A DNA stretch of 64,000 bases from Phycisphaerae bacterium (GCA_030432255.1 JAUIHS010000003.1:62001-126000), one strand, 5' to 3'. Counted from the stretch's first letter, positions 1 through 10,152 are shown. Notes: a model not told the origin generated them from the sequence alone. Translations and numbers: made by a program.

Positions 1-1800
1 ATCCGTGATCCCTATGTCCGCCACCTCATCCAGGCCTTCGCCTTCCTGACGGCGCGCGTCTCGATGCGGTTCGACGATGAGTTTCCGACGATCTGTCAGA
101 CCCTCCTCGAAGCCATCTACCCTGGAGCGCTCGCGCCGGTTCCGTGGACAGCCCTCGTCGAACTTGAGCCGGATCACGCCGCGCTCGATGGCTCTTTCGC
201 CATCAACCGGGGGCGCCAGTTGCGGGTCCCTTCGCTTGCCGGGCGCTCCGACTGCATCTTCGTCACGACCCACGATGTCATGCTGTACCCCATCCGAATT
301 GCCGACGTCCGCTACATCGGGCGCGACGTCAACACGCTCGGTGCAGATATCCCCGACGGCGCTCGCGCGGCACTCGTGATCCGCATCGCCGCAGAAGCAG
401 GCGTGATCAGCGAACTGCCGATCGACTACCTCCGCTTCTACGTCAACGGCTCGGATGAGACGGCCGGGCGACTCTATCAGCAGATCATGGCATTCTCGAT
501 GGCGCCCGTGCTCCGCCGCGTCGGGCGCAAGGCCGCCGACAAACTCGGCACGCGCCTGCCCGCGGAACTGATCAGGCCCGTCGGGTTCGAGCCGGATCAC
601 GCCATCCTCCCCCTGCAGCATCGCGCTTTCGATGGACACCGCCTGCTGACCGAATACTTCATGCTGCCGCAGCGCTTCCACTTCTTCGATGTGGGACTGG
701 AAGAGGATCAGACGCTGACCGATCGCCGGTCGCGTGAGAAACGCGGCATGCTGCGGCAGGCGATGCAATCCGCTGTTGCGGACTGCACCGGCACCGAGAT
801 GGAGATCGTGATCCCGTTCGATCGGCGCGATGAGTCACTCGAAGGCTCTGTCGATGCCGAGCGCCTCCGCCTGTTTACGACCCCCGTGGTCAACCTTTTT
901 GAGCGGCACGCCAACCGGATCGATCTCGAGAAGCAGAGGCATGAGTACACGATCGATGTTGATCGCATGCGGGCCGTGGACTACGAAGTGCACACCGTAC
1001 TCGATGTCGAGGGCGTGGGAGGCAACGAGGAAATCCGGCGCCGCTATCGCCCGTTCTTCGCCTCGCATGACGATGATCGGCAGGGTGATGCCGATTCCTT
1101 CTATTCGATCCGGCGGCGACGGCGGCTCGTCTCCGGCAAGTCACGCCGATCACAGGACTTCGACTACGGCGCCACTGATGCCTGTATCTCGATCGTAGAT
1201 CGCGAACACGCGCCGCGCGATCCGGAGGTCCGGCAACTGGAGGTGCGGGCGCTCTGCACCAACTCGTACCTGGCCGCGGAAGTCGCCTCCCGTCCCGATG
1301 CGGTCCGGTTCCGGTTCGCCGAGCACGCCCCGGTGGCGACGATCAACCGACTCGCTTCGTCAGTGCGCCCCCACGCATCCAACATCGAGGGCGCGGCCGC
1401 ATGGCGCTTCATCGGGCGCCTTCGTCTCAATTATCTTTCTCTGTCGGGCGAGGAGCAGGGGGGCGCTGCGCTGCGTTCCACCCTTCGCCTCTTCGCCGAT
1501 CCCGCGGAACCGGGGCACGAGCGCCAGATCGAGTCCATTCTGGGTGTGGCCTCGGAGCCGATCGTCAGGCCGGTCGTGGAATCCGGCCGTCTCGCGTGGG
1601 CGCGGGGTGTCGGCATCCGTCTGACCCTGGACGAGGAAGGCTTCAGGGGCACCGGGCACTTCGCGCTGGCGTCCGTTCTCGATCGCTTCTTCGCGCAGTA
1701 TGTCTCGATCAACTCTCTCACTGAAACCACGCTATGCACGAAGCAGAGCAACCAACTGAAGACGTGGCCCGCGAGATCGGGCCGCCGCTGGACCCTCTGA
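1..1800 (+). CDS. tssF: T6SS baseplate protein TssF (5' end outside window)
   Basis: TssF (ImpG/VasA) is a T6SS baseplate wedge subunit that works with TssG, TssE and TssK. The frame is open from base 1 and reads DPYVRHLIQAFAFLTARVSM before the first in-window ATG at 64. This matches the conserved TssF start region (RLLEAFAFLTAR, then DDEFP, then LLEAIYP), so the real start lies upstream and the ATG at 64 is internal. The C-terminus has the typical family ending (YVSINSLTETTLC, then TWPARSGRR). The last 67 bases overlap tssG, which suggests translational coupling. Family assignment is firm; only the N-terminus is missing. Confidence 0.93.
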   Translation: MRDPYVRHLIQAFAFLTARVSMRFDDEFPTICQTLLEAIYPGALAPVPWTALVELEPDHAALDGSFAINRGRQLRVPSLAGRSDCIFVTTHDVMLYPIRIADVRYIGRDVNTLGADIPDGARAALVIRIAAEAGVISELPIDYLRFYVNGSDETAGRLYQQIMAFSMAPVLRRVGRKAADKLGTRLPAELIRPVGFEPDHAILPLQHRAFDGHRLLTEYFMLPQRFHFFDVGLEEDQTLTDRRSREKRGMLRQAMQSAVADCTGTEMEIVIPFDRRDESLEGSVDAERLRLFTTPVVNLFERHANRIDLEKQRHEYTIDVDRMRAVDYEVHTVLDVEGVGGNEEIRRRYRPFFASHDDDRQGDADSFYSIRRRRRLVSGKSRRSQDFDYGATDACISIVDREHAPRDPEVRQLEVRALCTNSYLAAEVASRPDAVRFRFAEHAPVATINRLASSVRPHASNIEGAAAWRFIGRLRLNYLSLSGEEQGGAALRSTLRLFADPAEPGHERQIESILGVASEPIVRPVVESGRLAWARGVGIRLTLDEEGFRGTGHFALASVLDRFFAQYVSINSLTETTLCTKQSNQLKTWPARSGRRWTL

Positions 1801-2807
1801 CCACCGGATTCGGTCGGCCCCCACAGGCCTGCGATTTCTTCTACGCAGTCCGGTGGCTGTCGCTGCAGTTGGATGGTGCGGGGCGGCGTCGTACAGAAGT
1901 CGGGCACGCCGATCGCCCCTCCCAGGAACGTCTGCGTTTCTCGCAGCAGCCGGACCTCGTCTTCATGCCGTCGACGGTCACCGGCCTCGAACGGGATGAA
2001 GCGCTGTCGGACCGCCTGGGTTACGACGTCTGGAACATGTCCGTCGCGTTCTTCGGACTCTTCGGTCCCAATGGCCCCCTCCCGTGGCACATCTGTGAAG
2101 TCGCCATGGCGCGGAGTGAACGCGAGCATGATGACTGCCTGCTCGATTTCCTGAATCTCTTCAATCACCGCGCCGTCTCGATGTACTACCGCGCCTGGGC
2201 GGAACATCAGATCACCGTGGCGGCCGACCGCAACAATCTCGATCGCTTCGGGCGCTACCTCGGGGCATTCGGCGGGCTCGATGATGAACGCATGCGCGAT
2301 CGCGGCGTCGTCGAGGGTCAGGCCAAACTTCACTACATCGGCCTGCTTGGCCTGCCCACCCGCCCGGGCGAAGGGCTTGCTGCCCTCCTGTCCGGCTACC
2401 TGCGATCCCCCGTGCAGGTCGAACCTTTCTCCGGTCGATGGATCGAAATCCCGCGTGATGCCCAGTGTGAACTGAGCAACGGCATCGGTCGACAACTCGG
2501 CGTCGATACCGTCGTGGGTGAACGCGTCTGGGAAGTCCGCCAGTGCTTCAGCCTGCGGATCGGACCCCTTGATCTCGAGACGTTCTCCCGACTGCTCCCC
2601 GGAGGTGCATCACACGGGAAGTTGTGCGAGTGGGTCCGGCTCTATGTCGGTGATGAACTGGGGTGTGATGCGACGCTCGTGCTCAGCCGCGATGAAGCGC
2701 GTCCCGCGAAACTCGGCGAACACGGGCAACTGGGCTACTCAACCTGGATTCGAAGTACGCCGTTCGACGAGGACGTCGATCAGAGTGTCGTTCCTGTACT
2801 CATGTGA
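1734..2807 (+). CDS. tssG: T6SS baseplate protein TssG
   Basis: TssG (ImpH/VasB), 357 residues, close to the usual family length. It is a cytoplasmic baseplate wedge component that binds TssF. The N-terminal region shows the family's FYAVRWLSLQL block after a short leader, and the middle has the PLPWHICE and FLNLFNHR motifs (the latter typical as 'F.d.F.hR...l.yrAw'). The start codon at 1734 lies inside tssF in another frame. The long overlap is unusual, but starting later would remove conserved N-terminal sequence. Its order behind tssF and ahead of clpV fits a baseplate-to-ATPase gene cluster. Confidence 0.93.
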   Translation: MHEAEQPTEDVAREIGPPLDPLTTGFGRPPQACDFFYAVRWLSLQLDGAGRRRTEVGHADRPSQERLRFSQQPDLVFMPSTVTGLERDEALSDRLGYDVWNMSVAFFGLFGPNGPLPWHICEVAMARSEREHDDCLLDFLNLFNHRAVSMYYRAWAEHQITVAADRNNLDRFGRYLGAFGGLDDERMRDRGVVEGQAKLHYIGLLGLPTRPGEGLAALLSGYLRSPVQVEPFSGRWIEIPRDAQCELSNGIGRQLGVDTVVGERVWEVRQCFSLRIGPLDLETFSRLLPGGASHGKLCEWVRLYVGDELGCDATLVLSRDEARPAKLGEHGQLGYSTWIRSTPFDEDVDQSVVPVLM

Positions 2808-2868
2808 ATCGTTACAATGACGCTGTCGTGTCTCTCTCAGATCACGCGGCAGCAACGGAGATACCAAC

Positions 2869-5535
2869 GTGAGCGACATTGATCGAGGCAATCTGTACGC
2901 CAGGTTGAATCCGACCGCCTACCAGGCCCTTGAGAGCGCGACTGAACTCTGCAGGACCCGGCGAAACCCCTACGTCGAACTCATTCACTGGCTCACCCGG
3001 ATTGTCGGAACCGAGGACTCCGATGTGCAGGCCATCGCGCATCACTTCGATCTTGACCTCTCCAATCTCGCGGCGGACCTCGTCAACACGATGGACCGAC
3101 TCCCCCGGGGAGCGACATCCGTCACTGATGTATCACATCACATCGACCAGGCGATCGAACAGGCCTGGCTGTACGCGTCGCTTGAGTATCACCAGTCCCA
3201 GGTCAGAACTGCTCACGTCATGATCGGCATTTGGAACACGCCTGATCTGCGGCGACTCGTGCTCGGGTTCTCGAACGAGTTCCGCAAGATCGACGGCGAG
3301 GAACTGTTCCGAAAGCTCGCCGAGATCGTCAAGGGGTCTGCGGAGCAGTTGCACGCAGATCGTGCCGCGGCGGTCGCAACGGACGATGCCCCGTCGGCGC
3401 CCTCCGGAGGCGTGCCGGGAAGTGGGCAGGCATTGGCTCAGTTTGCGACCAACATGACCCAACTCGCCCGCGACGGTGAGATCGATCCGATCGTGGGGCG
3501 CGACGACGAGATTCGGCAGGTCGTGGACATCCTGCTTCGTCGTCGGCAGAACAACCCGATCCTGGTCGGTGAGGCAGGCGTCGGAAAGACTGCGATCGTC
3601 GAGGGTTTTGCACTTCGTCTTGCCTCGGGCGACGTGCCTCCGGTTCTACGCGATGTCGAACTCTGGAGTCTCGACATGGGCACGCTGCAGGCGGGTGCGG
3701 GAGCCAAGGGTGAATTTGAGAATCGGCTGAAGCAGGTCATCGAGGATGTCCACTCGTCGTCTCATCCGATCATCCTCTTCATCGACGAGGCGCACACGCT
3801 CATCGGCGCCGGAGGTGCGGCGGGTCAGAATGACGCCGCGAACCTCCTCAAGCCAGCCCTTGCCCGAGGCACGCTGCGCACTGTGGCCGCCACGACATGG
3901 GCGGAATACAAGAAGTACTTCGAGCGCGATGCGGCCCTGACCCGTCGGTTCCAGACCGTGCAGGTCGATGAGCCCGATGAACTGAAGGCGATTCGCATGA
4001 TGCGCAAGATCGTCGGAGTGATGGAGGCGCATCACCACACCGTGATTCTCGACAGCGCAGTGGAGTCTGCCGTCAAGCTCTCGAAGCGGTTCATCCCCGC
4101 GCGTCAACTGCCCGACAAGTCGGTCAGTCTCCTGGATACCGCGTGCGCCCGCGTGGCCATCAGTCAGCATGCGACACCGCCTGAGATCGAGAACGCTTCA
4201 CGCGAGATCGATGCGCTGGAACTCGAGCTTCAGATCATCGAGCGTGAGGAGGCGACGGGTGCGGATCACGCCGAACGCAAGGGCGAAGTCACCGAGGCCC
4301 TGCACGCCGCGAAGCAGGAACTTGAGGCGCTCGAGCCGACGTATGCGAAGGAACGCGAACTGGTCGCGCAGATCCACAAGCTTCGCGCCAGCCTGGTGGC
4401 CGCATCGGCTGAAGGCGAAGAGGGTGAATCAGGAGACGTGGATCGCGAGGCCGTGAAGGCGAACCTGCGCGAAGTGGAGGATCAGCTTGTCAGCCTCCAG
4501 GGTGAGTCTCCAATGGTGCGGCCATTCGTGGATGACCAGGTGGTCGCTTCAGTCGTCGAAGCGTGGACCGGGATCCCTGCGGGTCGCATGAAGGGTGATG
4601 AAGTGGAGCAGGTCCTGCGCCTGGCGGACACGCTCAATGAGCGCGTGATCGGGCAGTCGCATGGTCTGAGCGCCATCGCCAAGCGTATTCAGATCTCCCG
4701 CGCCGGACTTGAAGATCCCTCCAAGCCCATCGGCGTCTTCATGCTGGTCGGCCCCTCCGGCGTCGGCAAGACGGAGACGGCCCTGTCACTCGCGGAAGCC
4801 GTGTATGGCGGCGAGGACAACGTCATCACGATCAACATGAGCGAGTTCCAGGAGTCGCACACCGTGTCGACTCTCAAGGGGTCGCCCCCCGGCTATGTCG
4901 GGTACGGAGAGGGCGGAGTGTTGACCGAGGCGGTTCGCCGCAAGCCCTACAGCGTGGTGCTCCTCGATGAAGTCGAGAAGGCGCACGCCGATGTGCACGA
5001 ACTCTTCTTCCAGGTCTTCGACAAGGGGCGCATGGAGGATGGTGAGGGTCGGATGATCGACTTCAAGAACACCATCATCCTCCTGACCAGCAACGTTGGC
5101 AGCGACCTCATCATGAACCTGTGCAAGGACCCGGAGCTCAAACCCGAACCCGATGCCATCGTGGAAGCCCTCCGCACCGAACTGCTGAATGTCTTCCCCG
5201 CAGCCCTCCTCGGTCGCCTCGTGACGATCCCGTACTACCCGATCGATGACGAGATGATCCGAGCGATCATTCGTCTCAAACTGGGCAAGATCGAACGGCG
5301 CGTCCGGGACCAGCACCGCATCCCGTTCACCTACGACGACACTGTCGTGGATACCATCGCGGCCCGATGCACAGAGGTCGAGAGTGGTGCCCGAAACGTG
5401 GACGCCATCCTCACGAACACGCTCCTACCAGAAATCTCGCAGGCCTTCCTGAACAGTCTCCTCAAGGGAGACAGGATCGCCCGCGTACACGTCAATGTCG
5501 GTGACGGGGCAGACTTCACCTATGCCTTTGACTGA
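2869..5535 (+). CDS. clpV: T6SS sheath-disassembly ATPase TssH (ClpV)
   Basis: An 888-residue Hsp100/ClpB-type AAA+ ATPase that recycles the contracted TssBC sheath. It has an N-terminal Clp-N domain (about residues 1-165) and two AAA+ modules. Module 1 has Walker A GEAGVGKT near residue 235 and Walker B LFIDEAHTLIG near 303. A middle coiled coil (about 440-530) is followed by module 2, with Walker A GPSGVGKT near 628 and Walker B LLDEVEKAH near 698. The start is GTG with GGAG eight bases upstream. The N-terminal opening LYARLNPTAYQALESA and the position among tss genes favour ClpV over the housekeeping ClpB. All catalytic motifs look intact. Confidence 0.93.
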   Translation: MSDIDRGNLYARLNPTAYQALESATELCRTRRNPYVELIHWLTRIVGTEDSDVQAIAHHFDLDLSNLAADLVNTMDRLPRGATSVTDVSHHIDQAIEQAWLYASLEYHQSQVRTAHVMIGIWNTPDLRRLVLGFSNEFRKIDGEELFRKLAEIVKGSAEQLHADRAAAVATDDAPSAPSGGVPGSGQALAQFATNMTQLARDGEIDPIVGRDDEIRQVVDILLRRRQNNPILVGEAGVGKTAIVEGFALRLASGDVPPVLRDVELWSLDMGTLQAGAGAKGEFENRLKQVIEDVHSSSHPIILFIDEAHTLIGAGGAAGQNDAANLLKPALARGTLRTVAATTWAEYKKYFERDAALTRRFQTVQVDEPDELKAIRMMRKIVGVMEAHHHTVILDSAVESAVKLSKRFIPARQLPDKSVSLLDTACARVAISQHATPPEIENASREIDALELELQIIEREEATGADHAERKGEVTEALHAAKQELEALEPTYAKERELVAQIHKLRASLVAASAEGEEGESGDVDREAVKANLREVEDQLVSLQGESPMVRPFVDDQVVASVVEAWTGIPAGRMKGDEVEQVLRLADTLNERVIGQSHGLSAIAKRIQISRAGLEDPSKPIGVFMLVGPSGVGKTETALSLAEAVYGGEDNVITINMSEFQESHTVSTLKGSPPGYVGYGEGGVLTEAVRRKPYSVVLLDEVEKAHADVHELFFQVFDKGRMEDGEGRMIDFKNTIILLTSNVGSDLIMNLCKDPELKPEPDAIVEALRTELLNVFPAALLGRLVTIPYYPIDDEMIRAIIRLKLGKIERRVRDQHRIPFTYDDTVVDTIAARCTEVESGARNVDAILTNTLLPEISQAFLNSLLKGDRIARVHVNVGDGADFTYAFD

Positions 5536-5625
5536 GCGCACCGATTGACGAGTCGGCCCGCTATCTAGGGAAACCGGATCGCCCCCGGTGAAACTGGCCC
5601 ACCTCCGGTTGACGAAGACACGAGC

Positions 5626-8004
5626 ATGGCAGACCCCGCCTACACCCAGACGAATCGACACATCGCCTTCTCGGTTGACGAGCGGGCCGACGAGGAGGTT
5701 CTGCTGCTCCGCCACTTCGCGTGGACCGAGGAACTCGGACGCCTTCCGGTGGGCCACCTGGACCTGGTCAGTCCCGATCACGACATCAAGTACGAGGACT
5801 ACATCGGGAAGAAGGTCACGATTCGACTCGACATGGAAAACGGCGCCTGCCGCTACTTTCACGGGCACCTGACGAGTCTCCGCCAGTTGACGCCGGAAGG
5901 GCGACTGGCGCACTACGTCGCAACCGTCCACCCGTGGATCTGGTTCCACCAGCGAACGACCAATTGCCGCATCTTCCAGGGGCCTCCGGATGACGGGATC
6001 ACCGTTCCGGAGATTCTCGAACAGATCCTCGGTGAACGTGGCCTCGGACCCTTCGAGAACAAACTGACTGAGACGGACAGGTACCGCAAGTGGGAATATT
6101 GCGTGCAGTACCGCGAGTCGGAGTTCGATTTCATGAATCGCCTGATGGAGCAGGAGGGCATCTCCTACTTCTTCATTCATGGTGACAACGACCACACTCT
6201 CCGACTCGTCGATGCCAACTCCTGTTATCTCGACTCGGGCTACGAACCGTTCCGCTATCGCGCAACCCGACCCGGTCGATACGAGGGGCCGTTCGTCTAT
6301 GAATGGGACATCCTCAGCGAGTTCCGCTCCGGCGTGGTCAGTCAGCGCGACTTCAACTTCGAGGACTCGTCCGTCCTCGTGGACGCCGCGATCGGGCAGC
6401 AGGAGAACTGGGACGGAGATCCCTTCGAACTCTTCGACTATCCGGGTGAGTTCGTCAAGAAGGAAGAGGGCGATCGCCAGGCTTCCGTGCGATGGGAAGA
6501 ACATCAGGCCCTCCAGGAGGTGCGCGCGGGATCGACCGACAGTCGCGGCCTCTACGCCGGCGGCAAGATCACGCTCAAGGATCATCCGCGTCGTGAAGAG
6601 TGCGAGAAGGAATACCTGATCGTTTCACTGACCCACACCGCTTCGGTCGGAGACTTCGGTGCCGGCGGCGAGGGCTCGGGCGGTGACGAGGAGAGTTACA
6701 ACTGCACATTCCGGGCCATCCCGGCCACACGCCAGTTCCGGCCGGCACAGGTCACGCCCAAGCCGGTGATTCGCGGCCCCCAGACTGCGATTGTCGTGAC
6801 GACCGACAAGTCCGAGGAAATCCTCTGCGACGAGTACGGCCGCGTGAAAGTGCAGTTCCACTGGGACCGCTACGGCAAGGCGGACGACAACAGTTCGTGC
6901 TGGATTCGAGTTGCCCAGGCGTGGGCGGGTGCCAGGTGGGGGTCCATGTTCATTCCCCGCCGCGGCCAGGAAGTGATCGTCGAATTCGAGGAGGGCGATC
7001 CGGATCGCCCCATCATCACCGGCCGAGTGCACAACGTCGAGAACCCGGCGCCGTACACGCTGCCGGAGTTCAAGAGTGTCAGCACCATCAAGTCCCTCTC
7101 CACGCCGGGCGGTGAGGGTTTCAACGAGTTTCGCATCGAGGACAAGGCCGGCGAAGAGCAGATCTTCCTGCATGCTCAGAAGAACCTCGACATCCGTGTG
7201 CTCAACGACACCTTCGAGACCATCCTGAACAACCGTCATCTCAAGGTGACGAACGATCGCTTTGAACACATCGAGCATGATGCACACGCCACGGTCGACA
7301 ACCACCGGATCACGAGCATCGGGGTCGACGATCATCTGGAAGTGGGGGGGAAGCAGGCGATTGATATCGCCCAGAGCATGTCACTGACCGTCGGCAGCGA
7401 TGTCATCGAGGTCTTCCAGGCGAATCACTCGGAGCAGACCACCGGGGACATCTACATCAAGGGCAGCGGCGTGGTGATCGAAGCCACCAGCGGCCTGACG
7501 ATCAAGTGCGGCGGAAGCGCCGTCGTGCTGAGCAGTTCCGGGGTCACCATCAAGGGCGGGAACATCACACTTGATGGCAGCATGGTCAAGATCGCATCCG
7601 GCCCGGGAGATCCAGCCGGTTCCGGCTCGGCAGGAAGTGCCGTCGCACCCGATACGCCGACCGCCGCGGAAGAAGCGGACAACGCCGACCCGGGCGAGAT
7701 GGCCGATGTGAAGCGGGCGCAGTTGGAGGCTGGTACCGGGAAGTACGGCGCCCCTGCCGTGGTGCCACACAAGCCGGCGGACGATGACGACGAGGAGCGG
7801 ACCTGGATCGAGATCGAACTTGTCGATGAGGACGATCAGCCGGTGCCCGGGGAGAAGTACCGCGTCACCCTCCCCGACGGCAGCACGGTCGCCGAGGGAA
7901 CGCTGGATCAGAACGGCTACGCGCGTGTCGATGGCATCGAGGAACCGGGCAACTGCAAGGTCACATTCCCCAACCTCGACAAGGAGGCTTGGGAGAAGGC
8001 CTGA
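5626..8004 (+). CDS. vgrG: T6SS spike protein VgrG (TssI) with C-terminal extension
   Basis: VgrG, 792 residues, forms the trimeric puncturing tip on the Hcp tube. The N-terminal gp27-like part (to about residue 370) contains EFDFMNRLMEQEGISYFF. The gp5-like OB-fold part reads VQFHWDRYGKADDNSSCWIR and GSMFIPRRGQEVIVEFEEGD (about 410-460). A DUF2345-type repeat region follows (about 560-650). Residues 650-720 are a Pro/Ala/Asp-rich linker. Residues 725-790 form a small beta-rich domain (IELVDEDDQPVPGEKYRVTL, then LDQNGYARVDGI) of the kind found at the ends of VgrG and effector proteins, perhaps an adaptor for cargo. No catalytic motif is visible in it. It follows clpV after a 90-bp gap. Confidence 0.94.
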   Translation: MADPAYTQTNRHIAFSVDERADEEVLLLRHFAWTEELGRLPVGHLDLVSPDHDIKYEDYIGKKVTIRLDMENGACRYFHGHLTSLRQLTPEGRLAHYVATVHPWIWFHQRTTNCRIFQGPPDDGITVPEILEQILGERGLGPFENKLTETDRYRKWEYCVQYRESEFDFMNRLMEQEGISYFFIHGDNDHTLRLVDANSCYLDSGYEPFRYRATRPGRYEGPFVYEWDILSEFRSGVVSQRDFNFEDSSVLVDAAIGQQENWDGDPFELFDYPGEFVKKEEGDRQASVRWEEHQALQEVRAGSTDSRGLYAGGKITLKDHPRREECEKEYLIVSLTHTASVGDFGAGGEGSGGDEESYNCTFRAIPATRQFRPAQVTPKPVIRGPQTAIVVTTDKSEEILCDEYGRVKVQFHWDRYGKADDNSSCWIRVAQAWAGARWGSMFIPRRGQEVIVEFEEGDPDRPIITGRVHNVENPAPYTLPEFKSVSTIKSLSTPGGEGFNEFRIEDKAGEEQIFLHAQKNLDIRVLNDTFETILNNRHLKVTNDRFEHIEHDAHATVDNHRITSIGVDDHLEVGGKQAIDIAQSMSLTVGSDVIEVFQANHSEQTTGDIYIKGSGVVIEATSGLTIKCGGSAVVLSSSGVTIKGGNITLDGSMVKIASGPGDPAGSGSAGSAVAPDTPTAAEEADNADPGEMADVKRAQLEAGTGKYGAPAVVPHKPADDDDEERTWIEIELVDEDDQPVPGEKYRVTLPDGSTVAEGTLDQNGYARVDGIEEPGNCKVTFPNLDKEAWEKA

Positions 8005-8061
8005 CGCCGACTCTCCCGTCGCCGCTATACTGCGCATTCCTTTCAGACGGACCCTGAGTGC

Positions 8062-10083
8062 ATGCGCAGCACCGATCAATCTGAACTGAGAACGGCTCTG
8101 GCCGGCCTGCCGGACGGGTGGGGCTGCGCGCCGCTCTTTCCGGTTCACGGCCCGGCACCCGTCCAGGTCTGTGCGATTGTTGCCCGGCCGGAAGCCGGCG
8201 GCGGTGTCGGTGGCGTCGGCCCCGGCGGACTTGTACTTATTCGGGACCTCTTCGATGCCCGCCTTGTGCTCGGGTGCATCGTGGATGCCGCGTACCAGCC
8301 CATTGAGTGGCTCGAGATCGAGATCCAGGATCCGCGCGGCGTCGGGTCGTCGCCCGGAGCGCTGCGCGAGGGGTTGACCAACGCCACCCTGGACGAGGCG
8401 TTCATTGCACGACAGAACCGCGGCCCTGACACGGGTCGGTTGACCCTCGGCTGCGAGGGCGTTCATCCGCCGCCTACGTGGATCCGTCCGGACACACTCG
8501 ATCCCGTCATGCTTCCGGATCACGAGAAGGGTGGCTGGCTGCTCTGCCGGGATGATGATCTGCTCGCCGCCGCCGAACTCCCGGGCTACCGCGCATCGCT
8601 CCACCGCTATTTGTACTGTCCCGGACTCGGTGAGGAATCGCCCCTGATTCCCCTGACCGATGACGCCCCGACCAGCGAGCGCACCATCGAGTTGCGGCAG
8701 GCCCTGTCCGATGCCGGCATGGAGCCGGACTCCCTGCTGCCGTTGAATCCGATGGCCGGGCTCATCACCTGCCGTCGCTACCATCCCGTCCCGATCCTCG
8801 GCTATGCCGCCGCCATCGGAGGTCGATCCTGGGACCAGGTCATGCACGGTCGTCCCGCAATCCGCGCCCTGGCCGGCTCGCGCGCCATGTCGGCTTCCGC
8901 AGATCGAATCATCAACGCCGATGGCCGGATATTCACGGCGCGCGGCGGACGCAACGGACGAATCGCCGAGGCGCTGCACCTGAAGTTGCGCCTCATCAAT
9001 ACGGCCATTCAACAGGTCATCGAGTTTGCCGAGCGCACCCGCCTGCCTCTGCTCACGCTGACCGACGAGTCGTTCCGCGTTCGCCTGCTCGATGACCCTG
9101 TCCCCGGCATGCCCGTGCTCTGGAGCGGGCGTTCTGTCCTGGTCGAAGCCGGGGGCGCATCGCGCGCTGTGACGCCCGACGGGGTCGAACTGTATGTGCC
9201 GACCATGGACCTGTCGCCTTCGATCTATCGCCCCGAAGATGTCACCCGTGCCGGCCGCGGCCAGGGCGCGGTGGTTCTTCGGAGTGTTGACGACACCCCT
9301 GACGGACAGGCGATCATCACGGCGACGCTCAAGGTCGACGACACCTCAGCGATCCGACCGGATGACTGGGTGTGGTTGCGCCCGACGGTGGGGGAGCGGC
9401 GCATTTCACTCATGGGTGTGATCGACGAGGCGTCCGCCCTGGCAACCGGCGAAGTGCGCTTTCGCACGGCTGCCCAGGCGCTCGACGCTCCGGTCCTCGA
9501 TGACCTGAGGCGCGTGTCCGGAGTACAACTGAATGACGTGCCGTTCGAAACCATCGCCCGGCTGGGTGCGGCGTGTGACCTGTACTCACTTGGTGTGCTG
9601 GCGTTGAGAATCCTGCTCACCGGGCCGGTGGAAGGCGAGGAGACTGATGCTCCGGCCGAGACCATTGACGAGGCCATGAGTCTCGCTCGTGAAGCCGGAA
9701 CCGCCTCGGACGGACAGCCGCTTGAAGGTCGCCTGGCTCAGTTGCTCCGCTCCGATGAGCGATGGGTCCGACGCCTCGGACCCCAGCGCCTGATCGACGA
9801 CGAACTGAGCGCCCGACAGGCGCTGGAGTGCATCCCTGTTCAGCTCTGGGCGCGAGTCCTCGGCTTCTGCCTCCGTCTCCTGCCCGGCGGCGTACCGGAG
9901 TCGTTCACCAGCGCGCTCGGTGACGGGGCCGGCCTCCCTCCGATCGCGGTGGTGACGCGCCCTGATGAGCACATGGCCACGCTGCTCGAACAGTCCCGAG
10001 CACTGCTCTTCGGCGACTGGAACTCAAATCGTGAGATCCATGCGATTCTGGGTCGAGTCCGCGGCAAGATCGAGACGTCCTGA
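8062..10083 (+). CDS. unrecognised T6SS-cluster protein with kinase C-lobe-like tail
   Basis: A 673-residue protein I do not recognise. It has no signal peptide and no clear membrane segment, so it is probably cytosolic. The first 180 residues include a Gly/Pro-rich stretch and several short beta-like segments. Residues 490-640 contain ACDLYSLGVLALRILLTG, which resembles subdomain IX (alpha-F helix) of Ser/Thr kinases. About 80 residues later comes ARVLGFCLRLLP, like the end of a kinase C-lobe. No glycine loop, VAIK lysine, HRD or DFG can be seen, so it cannot be an active kinase. It sits between vgrG and the TssJ-like lipoprotein on the same strand with short gaps (57 and 69 bp), which points to a T6SS role such as spike or effector adaptor or regulatory scaffold. 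That role is inference. Confidence 0.55.
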   Translation: MRSTDQSELRTALAGLPDGWGCAPLFPVHGPAPVQVCAIVARPEAGGGVGGVGPGGLVLIRDLFDARLVLGCIVDAAYQPIEWLEIEIQDPRGVGSSPGALREGLTNATLDEAFIARQNRGPDTGRLTLGCEGVHPPPTWIRPDTLDPVMLPDHEKGGWLLCRDDDLLAAAELPGYRASLHRYLYCPGLGEESPLIPLTDDAPTSERTIELRQALSDAGMEPDSLLPLNPMAGLITCRRYHPVPILGYAAAIGGRSWDQVMHGRPAIRALAGSRAMSASADRIINADGRIFTARGGRNGRIAEALHLKLRLINTAIQQVIEFAERTRLPLLTLTDESFRVRLLDDPVPGMPVLWSGRSVLVEAGGASRAVTPDGVELYVPTMDLSPSIYRPEDVTRAGRGQGAVVLRSVDDTPDGQAIITATLKVDDTSAIRPDDWVWLRPTVGERRISLMGVIDEASALATGEVRFRTAAQALDAPVLDDLRRVSGVQLNDVPFETIARLGAACDLYSLGVLALRILLTGPVEGEETDAPAETIDEAMSLAREAGTASDGQPLEGRLAQLLRSDERWVRRLGPQRLIDDELSARQALECIPVQLWARVLGFCLRLLPGGVPESFTSALGDGAGLPPIAVVTRPDEHMATLLEQSRALLFGDWNSNREIHAILGRVRGKIETS

Positions 10084-10152
10084 AGCAGCCGACTCACCGA
10101 TCCGTGTTAGACTGATCACGACATCCAACAAGTGTCTCGGGAGACCTCCACC

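Noticed and set aside
7381-9012. 543-codon open frame on the minus strand across vgrG and the next gene
   Set aside because: It is antisense to vgrG, which has clear family motifs, and has no domain of its own. Long antisense frames are common in this high-GC DNA.
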